A stretch of 22,128 bases of DNA from M3007 sp041736625 (lineage in GTDB: Bacteria; Bacteroidota; Bacteroidia; Chitinophagales; Saprospiraceae): assembly GCA_041736625.1 (NCBI GenBank), contig JBGSTG010000080.1, forward strand, positions 1 to 22,128, in the 5' to 3' direction. Both the position numbers and the translations under genes were made by a program. The stretch's first letter is position 1; each line of letters starts with the position of its first letter. Below are positions 14,906-22,128 of the stretch, piece by piece. The notes beneath the pieces are model-generated. The model did no database searches, was not told where the DNA came from, and saw only the letters and a list, made by a program, of their open reading frames with translations.

Positions 14906-16264
14906 CTATTGACAAGTACAAAATAGATCTTTTACCGACACTGCCTCCACATTCCACCCACCCATAGGCGTTCCAAACGGTGCACACACTTCAAAAGAAC
15001 CCGTAGCGCTTGCGAAAGTGTATGTTTGCAGACCCGCAAATGGATCATCGACTTTTAACTCAAATGGCGACGTTCCTGTAAAACTCGCCTCCAGGGTGAA
15101 ACATTCCCCCGCACAGGCATTAGGGTTTACGATGCTCAGGGAAACGGCCGGTTTCTCGCGCCACGTTATACTTACGGCATTGGAGACATCGAAACACGGC
15201 GCTTCCGTATCAATGGTGCCGTTTGGCAACAGCGGCCCGACCATTATGGCGCCGTAATAGGTGACGTTCGCCTGCATGACCGCAGGGTTGTATGTAAAAA
15301 CCGGGGCGGTATTCGTTTGTAACACACTGCCTAATGTGTCGTTTATATCCGAAAACAGGATATACCGGACGCCGTCGCCCGAATCGAGCACCGGGGCAGT
15401 CAAGGCAGATACGCTCACCGAAGCAGGAATACAGGGGTTTTTCGGCGTAGAATCCAATATACCGGCAAATGTGACACACAGGCATGGGAACTCCGGTAGT
15501 CCGGGCGGAGAAACCGACAACCCCCTGATTTGGTTAATGTATCCAACATTCAGAAAATTACACAGAAGGGTGATGTCGTTGGTCGCCGGATCGTATTGAT
15601 ACAATATCTCTCTGTGATTGTGAACCGCCGTTGTGTACACCCCCGAGCAGACATCTCCGCCCAAACTCCCATTCTGCAGGGGCATATTTCCCTGCAACAG
15701 GATCGTTGAAAGCGCCGGATTACTCAAATTGATCTCGATAATCGTCCAAGTAGACCCAATGAGGGCAGTGGCATACAACATGCCGTTCTCCACCCACATA
15801 CCACCCAGACTCCAATTGTTCGGAAAATTTCCGACGTATGTCAACGTTCCCGCAACCGGGTCATAGGCCGTAATACCCGTTATACCAGGGCCAATGATGC
15901 TGGTGTACACATATACAATGCCGTTCAAAGGTTCCGACATGGTGTAGTAATAATGGTTTCCGGGCCCGGAAACAGACAGGCTGAGGTTCGGATCCGGCGG
16001 CGTGTAAATCAGTATTTGATTGGCCGCACCCGAGGTGAGCACCGTTCCGTCGGGCATCACCACGAGGTCGCCATTACCCGCATTGTTGAACTGCCCAACT
16101 TTGCAAACGGTGCAATTGGCGACGTCTATTTTGATGAAAATGTCGTCAAGTGTCCATGCATAAATGATTTGCCCATGCACTTGAAATGGACTAAAAAGGT
16201 TGGAGAAAAACGTTTGAACCATGATCATGGCGACCATTCGCGAGAAAAATGCAGCTTTTTTCAT
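14906..16264 (-). CDS. Secreted protein, FCTC-tail paralog 1
   Basis: This 452-residue protein is third in transcription order of three tandem paralogs. The ATG at 16264 opens a signal peptide (about 1-32, MKKAAFFSRMVAMIMVQTF then LFSPFQVHGQ); the frame is open further upstream, but that 50-residue extension is AT-rich and lacks export features. Residues 33-260 contain repeated strands (LDDIFIKIDVANCTVCKVG, DLVVMPDGTVLTSG, ITAYDPVAGTLTYVG, GGMWVENGMLYATA) suggestive of a beta-propeller. After the cysteine cluster FPCLCVTFAG comes an intermediate beta domain, then an Ig-like module from about residue 376 (NPNACAGECFTLEASFTGT) to the end, FCTCQ. No T9SS type A or B sorting domain is recognisable. 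Function unknown. Confidence 0.75.
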   Translation of the reverse strand: MKKAAFFSRMVAMIMVQTFFSNLFSPFQVHGQIIYAWTLDDIFIKIDVANCTVCKVGQFNNAGNGDLVVMPDGTVLTSGAANQILIYTPPDPNLSLSVSGPGNHYYYTMSEPLNGIVYVYTSIIGPGITGITAYDPVAGTLTYVGNFPNNWSLGGMWVENGMLYATALIGSTWTIIEINLSNPALSTILLQGNMPLQNGSLGGDVCSGVYTTAVHNHREILYQYDPATNDITLLCNFLNVGYINQIRGLSVSPPGLPEFPCLCVTFAGILDSTPKNPCIPASVSVSALTAPVLDSGDGVRYILFSDINDTLGSVLQTNTAPVFTYNPAVMQANVTYYGAIMVGPLLPNGTIDTEAPCFDVSNAVSITWREKPAVSLSIVNPNACAGECFTLEASFTGTSPFELKVDDPFAGLQTYTFASATGSFEVCAPFGTPMGGWNVEAVSVKDLFCTCQ

Positions 16265-16274
16265 GTTTAACACC

Positions 16275-16313
16275 CGATTTGAAACCAATCGATTTGAAAC
16301 ATTAAATCGATTT
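16275..16313. repeat. Direct repeats CGATTTGAAAC upstream of paralog 1
   Basis: CGATTTGAAAC occurs at 16275-16285 and 16290-16300, and a truncated CGATTT follows at 16308-16313. They begin 11 bp upstream of the ATG at 16264 on the minus strand, inside the probable promoter or leader region. They could be regulator-binding half sites or chance AT-rich duplication; the other two paralogs lack them. Confidence 0.45.
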
Positions 16314-16391
16314 CCGTTATTTTTAAAATTTTGATTGAAAGCCAAAAAGTTAATTTGCTTTGGATGCATTGCCCTGTTTTCAATTGGACAA

Positions 16392-17777
16392 TTAATCACA
16401 GGTGCAAAATACATCCGTCAACACCGTAGCCTCCACCGAAAACCCGCCCAACGGCCCATTGGCCGGCACGCACACCTGAAAAGTGCCCGTATTGCCCGAA
16501 AAGGTTTGCGTAACCGGGCCGAGGCCGGGCGCGGTGTAGGTGAGGGTGAAAGGGGGGGTGCCGGTGAAAGTGGCGGTCACGTCAATACAGTTACCCGGAC
16601 ACACATCACCGTTGCCGACGCTCAAAGCGACCGTCGGCAGCGGATTCCAGATCACCGTATTGGCATTGGAAAAATCCAGACAGGGGTCATTCAGGTCCAC
16701 CGAACTGTTCAGTTCATCGCCCGCCATCGCCGCGAAGTAATAGGTTACCCCCGTTTGCAGGGGCGGTTCAAAGTCAAAAGTCGGCGTATTGCTGGTGGCC
16801 ACGATGCTTCCGGCGGTATCGGCGGGACTGGTGAATAAAATGAATTGCTTGACATCACCCGCTTCGAGATACCCTCCGCTGTTTGAAAAAATAAGCGCAT
16901 CGTCGGCACAAAGGCTCTGGTTGGGTGTCGGCACGGTTCCGGCATCGGTTAAGCACAAACAATCATAAAATGGGTAGCCGGGTGGCGTCTCACCCAACCC
17001 ATGTGTATAACTTGGTGGTATGTCACAGACAAACGTAAGGGTGTTGGCAGGTAATTCCAATTCATAAAGATCACTTCCGGAACAATTCGGATCCAATACG
17101 CCCCCGTAAATTCCGGCAAAAGGACCACTGGTGATCGAGGCAGCCGGCGCACCACACAGCGAACCGCTGCCAAAATTACTGACAATATTGAAAACCATGG
17201 GATTACCCAGGTCTATAGTGACGAGATAGTTAGCGTCATTGGTAACATCACGCATGAAGGCATGCAATAACCCATTCCAATAAAAGGGCTGAAAAAGTTG
17301 TTGATTGGATGGCGCAGGCAAAGTGCCAACGACTGTTGCCGTATTGTTAACCGGGTTGTATTCATAAACCTTGGGATCCCAGATGCCATTAGCATCTTGA
17401 ATCAATACAGTAATATACACATTTCCGTTTGGCGCCAATACTCCCCCGGTTAAACCTGTTACCCCCGGAAAATCCAGGCTCGCTAAAGGGGAATTTCCGG
17501 GAGGGTCGTAAACGCCTGCTGTATTGGATCCGATCACGACCACCTGCCCGTTTGGCAGAGGCACAACGTCCTTCATCACTCCGGGAAACGTGGCTATTGG
17601 GATGGTGAATTCCGGACAAAAAGTGCAGGTTTCTATGTCATACACCCCAAGAATATAGGATGTGTTCCCGTTACTTGGAAAGTAATACCCTGAAATATAC
17701 AGGTTTTGTGCCTGCAATGAGTTGCATCCCAAAACCAGCATCGCCATTAAACCGATTTGTTGTATCCATTTATGCAT
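16392..17777 (-). CDS. Secreted protein, FCTC-tail paralog 2
   Basis: This 461-residue protein starts at the ATG at 17777 (a TTG at 17783 would add two residues). Residues 1-23 are a signal peptide ending in NSLQAQ. The N-terminal half has propeller-like strands (LGVYDIETCTFCPEF, DVVPLPNGQVVVIG, GGVLAPNGNVYITV, VYEYNPVNNTATVVG), a cysteine cluster (YDCLCLTDAG), an intermediate domain with VTYYFAAMAGDE, and the Ig-like C-terminal module NGDVCPGNCIDVTATFTGT ... TGTFQVCVPANGPLGGF ... DVFCTCD, ending at the stop. It aligns over its whole length with the neighbours at 14906 and 17851, weakly in the N-terminal part and closely in the last 50 codons. No sorting domain visible. Function unknown. Confidence 0.75.
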   Translation of the reverse strand: MHKWIQQIGLMAMLVLGCNSLQAQNLYISGYYFPSNGNTSYILGVYDIETCTFCPEFTIPIATFPGVMKDVVPLPNGQVVVIGSNTAGVYDPPGNSPLASLDFPGVTGLTGGVLAPNGNVYITVLIQDANGIWDPKVYEYNPVNNTATVVGTLPAPSNQQLFQPFYWNGLLHAFMRDVTNDANYLVTIDLGNPMVFNIVSNFGSGSLCGAPAASITSGPFAGIYGGVLDPNCSGSDLYELELPANTLTFVCDIPPSYTHGLGETPPGYPFYDCLCLTDAGTVPTPNQSLCADDALIFSNSGGYLEAGDVKQFILFTSPADTAGSIVATSNTPTFDFEPPLQTGVTYYFAAMAGDELNSSVDLNDPCLDFSNANTVIWNPLPTVALSVGNGDVCPGNCIDVTATFTGTPPFTLTYTAPGLGPVTQTFSGNTGTFQVCVPANGPLGGFSVEATVLTDVFCTCD

Positions 17778-17850
17778 AACCAAAATACGGTTTTTTGTTT
17801 AGTTAAAGGTGCAAAATGTTTCGGCCAATCCAGCGTATTAGACCATTATT

Positions 17851-19290
17851 TTACTGACAACTACAAAACCCATCCGTCAAGCTCGTCGCCGCTACCGAAA
17901 ACCCGCCCAACGGCGCATTTGCCGGCACGCAAACCTGAAAAGTACCCGTATTGCCCGGGAAAGTCTGCGTAACCGGGCCGAGGCCGGGAGCGGTGTAGGT
18001 GAGGGTGAAGGGGGGCGTGCCGGTGAAGACCGCAGTCACCTCTGTGCAGTCGCCTGCGCACACATCCGGATTAGCGATGGAAAGTGCAACGGAAGGTATC
18101 GGCCGCCAGATGACTACCTGGAAATTGGACAGTTTCAGACACGGATCCGCCAGATTGACCGATCCGCTAACATTTTCACCTACTGCCATGACAACGAAGT
18201 AAGGAACGTTAGGCCCAATAAGCGCCGGAGGAACAGTAATGGTAGGACTACTGGAACTGACGATCAAGCTACCGGAAAGGTCGTTGGTGTCCGTCACAAC
18301 CAGGTATCGGATGATATCGCCATTGGCCGGCACACCGGGAATAAGCACATTGACCGTCATTTGATTATTGCCGATGCAACGATTGCTCGGTGATATGAAT
18401 ATTTCACCGGCCTTATTCGCGCAAATACAAGGGAAAAATGGATGGCTGGCGGGCGCATCCACCATGCCGTAGGGGGCTATCGGAAAAGGAAGCGATGGAT
18501 AGGGAGGATTGGACGGAAAAGTTGCGCCACAAACAAAAGACGTTGCTGTTGGGGGCGCCATTTCGAAAACAAATACGCCCCTCGTATAGGGAGGCAACCC
18601 CGCCCCGGAAATGTGATACTGCCCACCCAAAATACTCACATCAACGAACAAATAGTTGGTCAATCCATTTACCGTGCCGTATAAAGTTGAGGCAGAAGCG
18701 TCGGACGGGTCAAGTTGCACGATAAAAGTGCTTCCCGAACCATTCGGACTGTACACCCCATACAGACCGCCGTTATACTCAAACAAACGAAAAATTATGG
18801 TGCCCGCGCCGGGAGGGGCCGGGAGTGGAATGGCGCCCGGAACGGGTGTAACTTGAAAAGTGTTTAAATCAACCGTGTACAGAGAGTCCAGATAAGTCAT
18901 ATAATACTGTCCGTTAAACAACAGAATACTCCTGAACCACCGATCCATCAAATTGGGGGAGGTGCTCACCGGTGTCGTATCTGGAAAATTGTAGGTTTCA
19001 AAGAAGGAATATCTGGGATTGGCATTTTGCGACGCCAGCAACAGCATAACATCGCCGTTGGGCAAGGATAGTAGGTCTTGGGGGAAAAAAACTAAATCCT
19101 TGATCAGACACATATTGCAGTCGTCCAGATCGAAAAGACCAATAAAAGGACTTCCTACGTTCCCGGGGCCTCGCCACGAAATTCCGTATGCGTATTGGCC
19201 TCGTAATGACGATGGAAGGATCATGGCCATCAGGCATATCAGCAAAATGGCTACTTGTTTACCTGAAAAGTTGCTTACAAACGTAGACAT
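17851..19290 (-). CDS. Secreted protein, FCTC-tail paralog 3
   Basis: This 479-residue protein is first of the three tandem paralogs in transcription order. The signal peptide spans about 1-31 (KQVAILLICLMAMILPSSLRGQ). The N-terminal half carries FIGLFDLDDCNMCLIKDL, DLLSLPNGDVMLLL, LFNGQYYMTYLDSLYTVDL and FEYNGGLYGVYSPNG, the same propeller-like pattern as its neighbours. The cysteine cluster is FFPCICANKAG. The C-terminal module runs NPDVCAGDCTEVTAVFTGT ... TGTFQVCVPANAPLGGF ... DGFCSCQ and stops. Its 3' end is 89% identical in DNA to that of the gene at 16392-17777 and 95% identical to the fragment at 19384-19463. No sorting domain visible. Function unknown. Confidence 0.75.
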   Translation of the reverse strand: MSTFVSNFSGKQVAILLICLMAMILPSSLRGQYAYGISWRGPGNVGSPFIGLFDLDDCNMCLIKDLVFFPQDLLSLPNGDVMLLLASQNANPRYSFFETYNFPDTTPVSTSPNLMDRWFRSILLFNGQYYMTYLDSLYTVDLNTFQVTPVPGAIPLPAPPGAGTIIFRLFEYNGGLYGVYSPNGSGSTFIVQLDPSDASASTLYGTVNGLTNYLFVDVSILGGQYHISGAGLPPYTRGVFVFEMAPPTATSFVCGATFPSNPPYPSLPFPIAPYGMVDAPASHPFFPCICANKAGEIFISPSNRCIGNNQMTVNVLIPGVPANGDIIRYLVVTDTNDLSGSLIVSSSSPTITVPPALIGPNVPYFVVMAVGENVSGSVNLADPCLKLSNFQVVIWRPIPSVALSIANPDVCAGDCTEVTAVFTGTPPFTLTYTAPGLGPVTQTFPGNTGTFQVCVPANAPLGGFSVAATSLTDGFCSCQ

Positions 19291-19372
19291 TCAATGTTTC
19301 TTAAAATCGTATTTAAAATATGCTGAATCGTGCTGGAAAAAACCAATAATGTTCTTCTAACACTCAACGCTG

Positions 19373-19463
19373 TCAAAAACAAGTACAAAACCCATCCGTC
19401 AAGCTCGTCGCCGCTACCGAAAACCCGCCCAAAGGCGCACCTGCCGGCACACAAACCTGAAAA
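19373..19463 (-). pseudogene. 3' remnant of a fourth FCTC-tail paralog
   Basis: On the minus strand this encodes FQVCVPAGAPLGGF, SVAATSLTDG and FCTCF followed by TGA, the last 29 residues of the paralog family. Bases 19384-19463 match 17862-17941 at 76 of 80 positions. Homology ends abruptly at 19463/19464. The frame remains open a little further upstream into unrelated sequence but has no start or signal peptide. It is best read as what is left after a deletion or recombination removed the body of the gene. Confidence 0.8.
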
Positions 19464-19549
19464 CTGTGTGGTAATAGCACAGGGATATGAGGCAGCCTCA
19501 AGCCCTCGTCAGGCTTGAAGCCGCCCGGGTAGTATAACCGGTTTTTTTA
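19464..19549. repeat. Cluster of inverted repeats at a paralog break point
   Basis: Three inverted repeats follow one another: CTGTG/CACAG (19464-19468 and 19478-19482), TGAGGC-A-GCCTCA (19488-19500), and TCAAGCC/GGCTTGA with a 7-nt loop (19498-19518). An imperfect CCGG...CCGG hairpin before a run of seven T ends the cluster at about 19549. The first repeat begins exactly where the remnant loses homology. A mobile-element scar or MITE-like repeat is possible; no transposase is present. Confidence 0.45.
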
Positions 19550-19597
19550 AATGCAAGATATCCTCCTCCCGCATGGCACGCTGTATCCCGCATCCCC

Positions 19598-22128
19598 CTA
19601 CCGCAAAAGCGTCAAATCCCCCTGAAACACCTCCGTCGTCCCGTCCGCATACTCAATTTCCGCCCAGTACACGTACACGCCCGGCATCATCACATCACCC
19701 TGGAAGGTACCGTCCCAGCCCAGCTCGGGCCTGTTGGGCAGAATGTTCTGGAAAACGGCCATCTTGCCGCCCCAGCGGTCGTATATCTGCAAGCTGCGGA
19801 TGTTCACCACGCTCTCGTCGCCATAAAGGGTGAAGCGGGCATTCTCGTTCCCGCTGTCCGGCGCGATCACATTCGGGATGAACACCTGTTTGCCGGTTTT
19901 GACCAAAATGACAAACCGACCCTCTGCCGTGCAGTCGCCGTAACCCTGCACGTACAACTGCAAGGTGGTGGTCAGCACGGGCGCCAGGGTTGGGTTGAGG
20001 CAGTTGTCGCACGACAGGTCCACGCTCGGCGGGGCCGTCCACGCAATGTCTACCGGCGTAATGGTGATGGGTGCATTGAGCGTGACGGTATCGCCCGGGA
20101 ATATCTCGATCGTGTCGCCCACAAACTCGTTGATCACTTCCACCGGCGCCAGCACCACGAGTTCTTCGGCAGTGCAGCCGTTGGCGTCGGTCACCGCCAC
20201 GGTGAACGTGCCCTCTTCCAGGTCTTCAAAACTCAGCACCTGGCTGCCGTTGGTCACACCTACGTCCTGAAACAGGCGCACCGTGTAGGGGCCGGCGCCG
20301 CCGCCGACGCTTTGCACCGTGATGGCGCCAGGTGTGGAGCAGGTGGGCCCCAGGGCCTGTATGACCGGCAGCACAGGCTCGGGCTGGGCGAGGTTGGCCG
20401 AGGCCGTGCCGCTGCACCCCACCGCGTCGGTGATGGTCACCGTGTACGCCCCGGCGCCGATGTTGGCCGCCGTTGCCGTGGTGGCGCCGTTGCTCCATTG
20501 GTACTGGAAGGGGGCCTGGCCGCCCAGGGGGATGCCGGTAGCAAAACCGTCGGTGGCGCCGGCACACGATACGCCGAAGCCGTTGAAGTCGCTGTCTATC
20601 TCAACCGCTGCGCCAAATACGCCGGCCAGTGTGGTTTGTGTGATCACTACGCTGTCGCAGCCGCCGGCGCCGATGAATGTCTGCACGGAGGTGCCCACCC
20701 CCAGGGGGTTGCAGGTGGTCGCCTGCAGCAATGTGGTGTCGGCCAATCCGGCCGCAACTTGCGCTTGCGCGGCGCCCGTGCACCCGTTCAAATCCGTCAC
20801 CGTGACGCTGTAGGCGCCCGCTTGCGACACGAGTACCGCCGCGCCGCCGCCACCGTTGGACCACTGGTAGGCGGCAAAACCCGGCGTAGCCGTCAGGGTG
20901 ACCGATGCGCCGCCACACAACAAACCAGGCCCGCTGATCGCCGGAACCGGAGCCGGAAGGGCCTCCACCGTAAACGCACCCTGGGCCGTGCAGCCGTCGG
21001 CATCCGTGACCGTTACGCCGTACGTACCCGGCAAGGCATCCACAACGGGAGCGGTTTGCCCGCTGCTCCACAGGTAGGAGACAAAACCCGGCGTGGCCTC
21101 AAGGGCCACAGTTTGACCCGGACAGGCGCGGTCAGCGCCGGTGACCGACACCACCGGCACGGTGGGCGGGGTGACATCAATCATCGCTTCGCCCGAGCAG
21201 CCCTGACCGTCGCTCACGGTGACGCTGTAAGTCCCGGCCTGCGCGACGGTGATCTGCGCGCTCACCTCGCCCGTGCTCCAGATGTATTGCTGAAAGCCGC
21301 TGCCGGCGTCGAGCGTCACCTGTCCGGTGCACGCCTGCGCACTGGATAGGATCACCGGGGTCAACTGATTCGAAACCCCCACGCTCGCCGTGGCGGCGCC
21401 CGTACAACCATTGGCGTCGGTCACCGTCAGCGCCACCGACACCGGCGGCTGCACGGTTATGCCCGGCGTAAGGGCGCCGGTGCTCCACTGGTAGGTAACA
21501 AATCCGGCCGGGGCGGTCAGCGTGGCCGTGGTTCCCGGACAAACGGTCAGCGGGCCGCTGATGGCCGGCTGGGGCGACTGGATTTCCAGCACATCCACCA
21601 GGGCAACAGACGTGCAACCCAGCGCATCGGTGGCGGTGACGCTGTACGTACCCGGCTGGCTCACCGTGATGCTCGCCACTACTTGTCCGCCGGACCACAC
21701 ATACCCGGTAAAACCGGCAGATGCATTCAGGCTCGTACCGGCGCCCTGGCAAAACTGGAGGTCGCCGCCAATGCTCACCTGCGACAGTGCGGGCACATCC
21801 ACCGTGACCGTTGCCGAGCCCGTGCAACCATTGGCATCAGTCACGGTCACGGTGTAATCACCCGTCTGGGTGGCGCTGATGAAAGCGGTGGTCTGGCCGC
21901 CGTTCCATTGGTAGGCGGCAAATCCCGGGTCGGCGTCCAGGCCGATCTGTCCGTCGCAGGCGTAGGGCGCCTGCTGGATTTGCGGCGCGGGGTTGGTGTT
22001 CACCACCAGATTGGCGGAGGCCGTGCCCGTGCAGCCGTTGGCGTCGGTCACGGTAGCAGAATACGATCCGGGCGCAGAGACGCTGATGGATGGCGTATTT
22101 GCCCCTGTCGACCAGACAATACCGTTGA
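19598..22128 (-). CDS. SprB-like giant surface adhesin, C-terminal part (5' end outside window)
   Basis: The frame is open from the right edge to the stop at 19598-19600, so the start lies beyond 22128; the GTG at 22051 is inside a repeat and is not the start. At least 842 residues are visible. Counting from the codon at 22051, six tandem Ig-like repeats of about 65-70 residues (21-433) each have a (Y/V)xWSxG strand and end in YSVTVTDxxGC. A short CNPLGVGTSVQTF...GGCDSVV module (442-475), an SprB-type repeat (VSCAGATDGFATGIPLGG ... VTITDAVGC, 490-553) and a second related repeat (567-634) follow. After a domain containing CDNC comes a type B T9SS sorting domain (722-817): FIPNVIAPDSGNENARF, IYDRWGGKMAVF, GWDGTFQG, GDLTLLR. 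It is expected at the cell surface, probably for adhesion or gliding, as SprB is in Flavobacterium. Confidence 0.88.
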   Translation of the reverse strand, partial: NGIVWSTGANTPSISVSAPGSYSATVTDANGCTGTASANLVVNTNPAPQIQQAPYACDGQIGLDADPGFAAYQWNGGQTTAFISATQTGDYTVTVTDANGCTGSATVTVDVPALSQVSIGGDLQFCQGAGTSLNASAGFTGYVWSGGQVVASITVSQPGTYSVTATDALGCTSVALVDVLEIQSPQPAISGPLTVCPGTTATLTAPAGFVTYQWSTGALTPGITVQPPVSVALTVTDANGCTGAATASVGVSNQLTPVILSSAQACTGQVTLDAGSGFQQYIWSTGEVSAQITVAQAGTYSVTVSDGQGCSGEAMIDVTPPTVPVVSVTGADRACPGQTVALEATPGFVSYLWSSGQTAPVVDALPGTYGVTVTDADGCTAQGAFTVEALPAPVPAISGPGLLCGGASVTLTATPGFAAYQWSNGGGGAAVLVSQAGAYSVTVTDLNGCTGAAQAQVAAGLADTTLLQATTCNPLGVGTSVQTFIGAGGCDSVVITQTTLAGVFGAAVEIDSDFNGFGVSCAGATDGFATGIPLGGQAPFQYQWSNGATTATAANIGAGAYTVTITDAVGCSGTASANLAQPEPVLPVIQALGPTCSTPGAITVQSVGGGAGPYTVRLFQDVGVTNGSQVLSFEDLEEGTFTVAVTDANGCTAEELVVLAPVEVINEFVGDTIEIFPGDTVTLNAPITITPVDIAWTAPPSVDLSCDNCLNPTLAPVLTTTLQLYVQGYGDCTAEGRFVILVKTGKQVFIPNVIAPDSGNENARFTLYGDESVVNIRSLQIYDRWGGKMAVFQNILPNRPELGWDGTFQGDVMMPGVYVYWAEIEYADGTTEVFQGDLTLLR
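20753..22128 (-). repeat. Tandem Ig-like coding repeats in the adhesin
   Basis: Six full units and one partial unit at the window edge, each about 200 bp, lie head to tail. Shared signatures are a WSxG or WNGG strand, a PGTYSVTV-like strand and a TDANGC-like end. Copies differ by many substitutions, so the array is old rather than recently amplified. Confidence 0.75.

Noticed and set aside
19598..22051. Complete adhesin gene starting at the GTG at 22051
   Set aside because: The frame continues open to the window edge with another Ig-like repeat (WSTG...GSYSATV), so the gene is partial.
1..22128. tRNA, rRNA, riboswitch or complete insertion sequence
   Set aside because: Reading both strands I saw no cloverleaf, rRNA core motif, transposase or terminal-repeat pair I could support; a covariance-model scan would be needed to exclude small RNAs.

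Overview
The window looks like a chromosomal segment of a fairly GC-rich, gliding-type Bacteroidota, most likely of the Saprospiria (Lewinella/Haliscomenobacter-like). This rests on secreted proteins with the gliding-motility-associated (type B) C-terminal domain of the type IX secretion system (T9SS), SprB-like and PKD/Ig-like repeats, TAnnTTTG-type promoter boxes close to start codons, and weak or absent Shine-Dalgarno sequences. The species assignment is inference. I see no rRNA, tRNA, CRISPR array, phage gene or complete insertion sequence.

Left part (1-7.6 kb), mostly metabolic and housekeeping accessory genes. A secreted c-type-haem/FG-GAP repeat protein (220-1740) faces an operon-like pair on the minus strand: a glutamate/dicarboxylate symporter (3080-4537) followed 4 nt later by an MFS permease (1825-3075). 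Upstream lie a RidA-family protein (4598-4990) and, divergent from it, a miniature protein-kinase-like protein (5070-5591). A perfect 32-bp palindrome sits between these two, directly upstream of a TAnnTTTG box. Two unrelated-looking SGNH/GDSL hydrolases follow on the minus strand (a membrane-anchored one at 5597-6688 and a lipoprotein at 6817-7554).

Middle part (7.6-14.9 kb). Two large T9SS cargo proteins sharing the same N-terminal HI(V/I)GG...YRDC...YQRCCRN domain face each other tail to tail, 9 nt apart (7633-9786 and 9796-12102). A third copy of that N-terminal domain (12879-13211) is a decayed gene: its first 81 codons are joined in frame, through one TGA, to what looks like the last 28 codons of a T9SS type A sorting domain. 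Between them lies a TsaC/YrdC-like gene whose catalytic motifs are eroded. A ferredoxin-NADP reductase (13459-14547) and a [2Fe-2S] ferredoxin (14547-14873) overlap by one base and form an electron-transfer unit.

Right part (14.9-22.1 kb). Three tandem paralogs (14906-16264, 16392-17777, 17851-19290) encode secreted proteins with a probable beta-propeller-like N-terminal half and a shared C-terminal Ig-like module ending in a cysteine motif, FC(T/S)C plus one residue, directly before the stop codon. None has a recognisable T9SS sorting domain. Their 3' ends are about 89% identical in DNA although the rest of the proteins is strongly diverged, and a fourth 3' fragment (19373-19463) remains upstream. 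This family is the best candidate for something undescribed. The window ends inside a giant SprB-like adhesin (19598 to beyond 22128) with tandem Ig-like repeats and a variant type B sorting domain.
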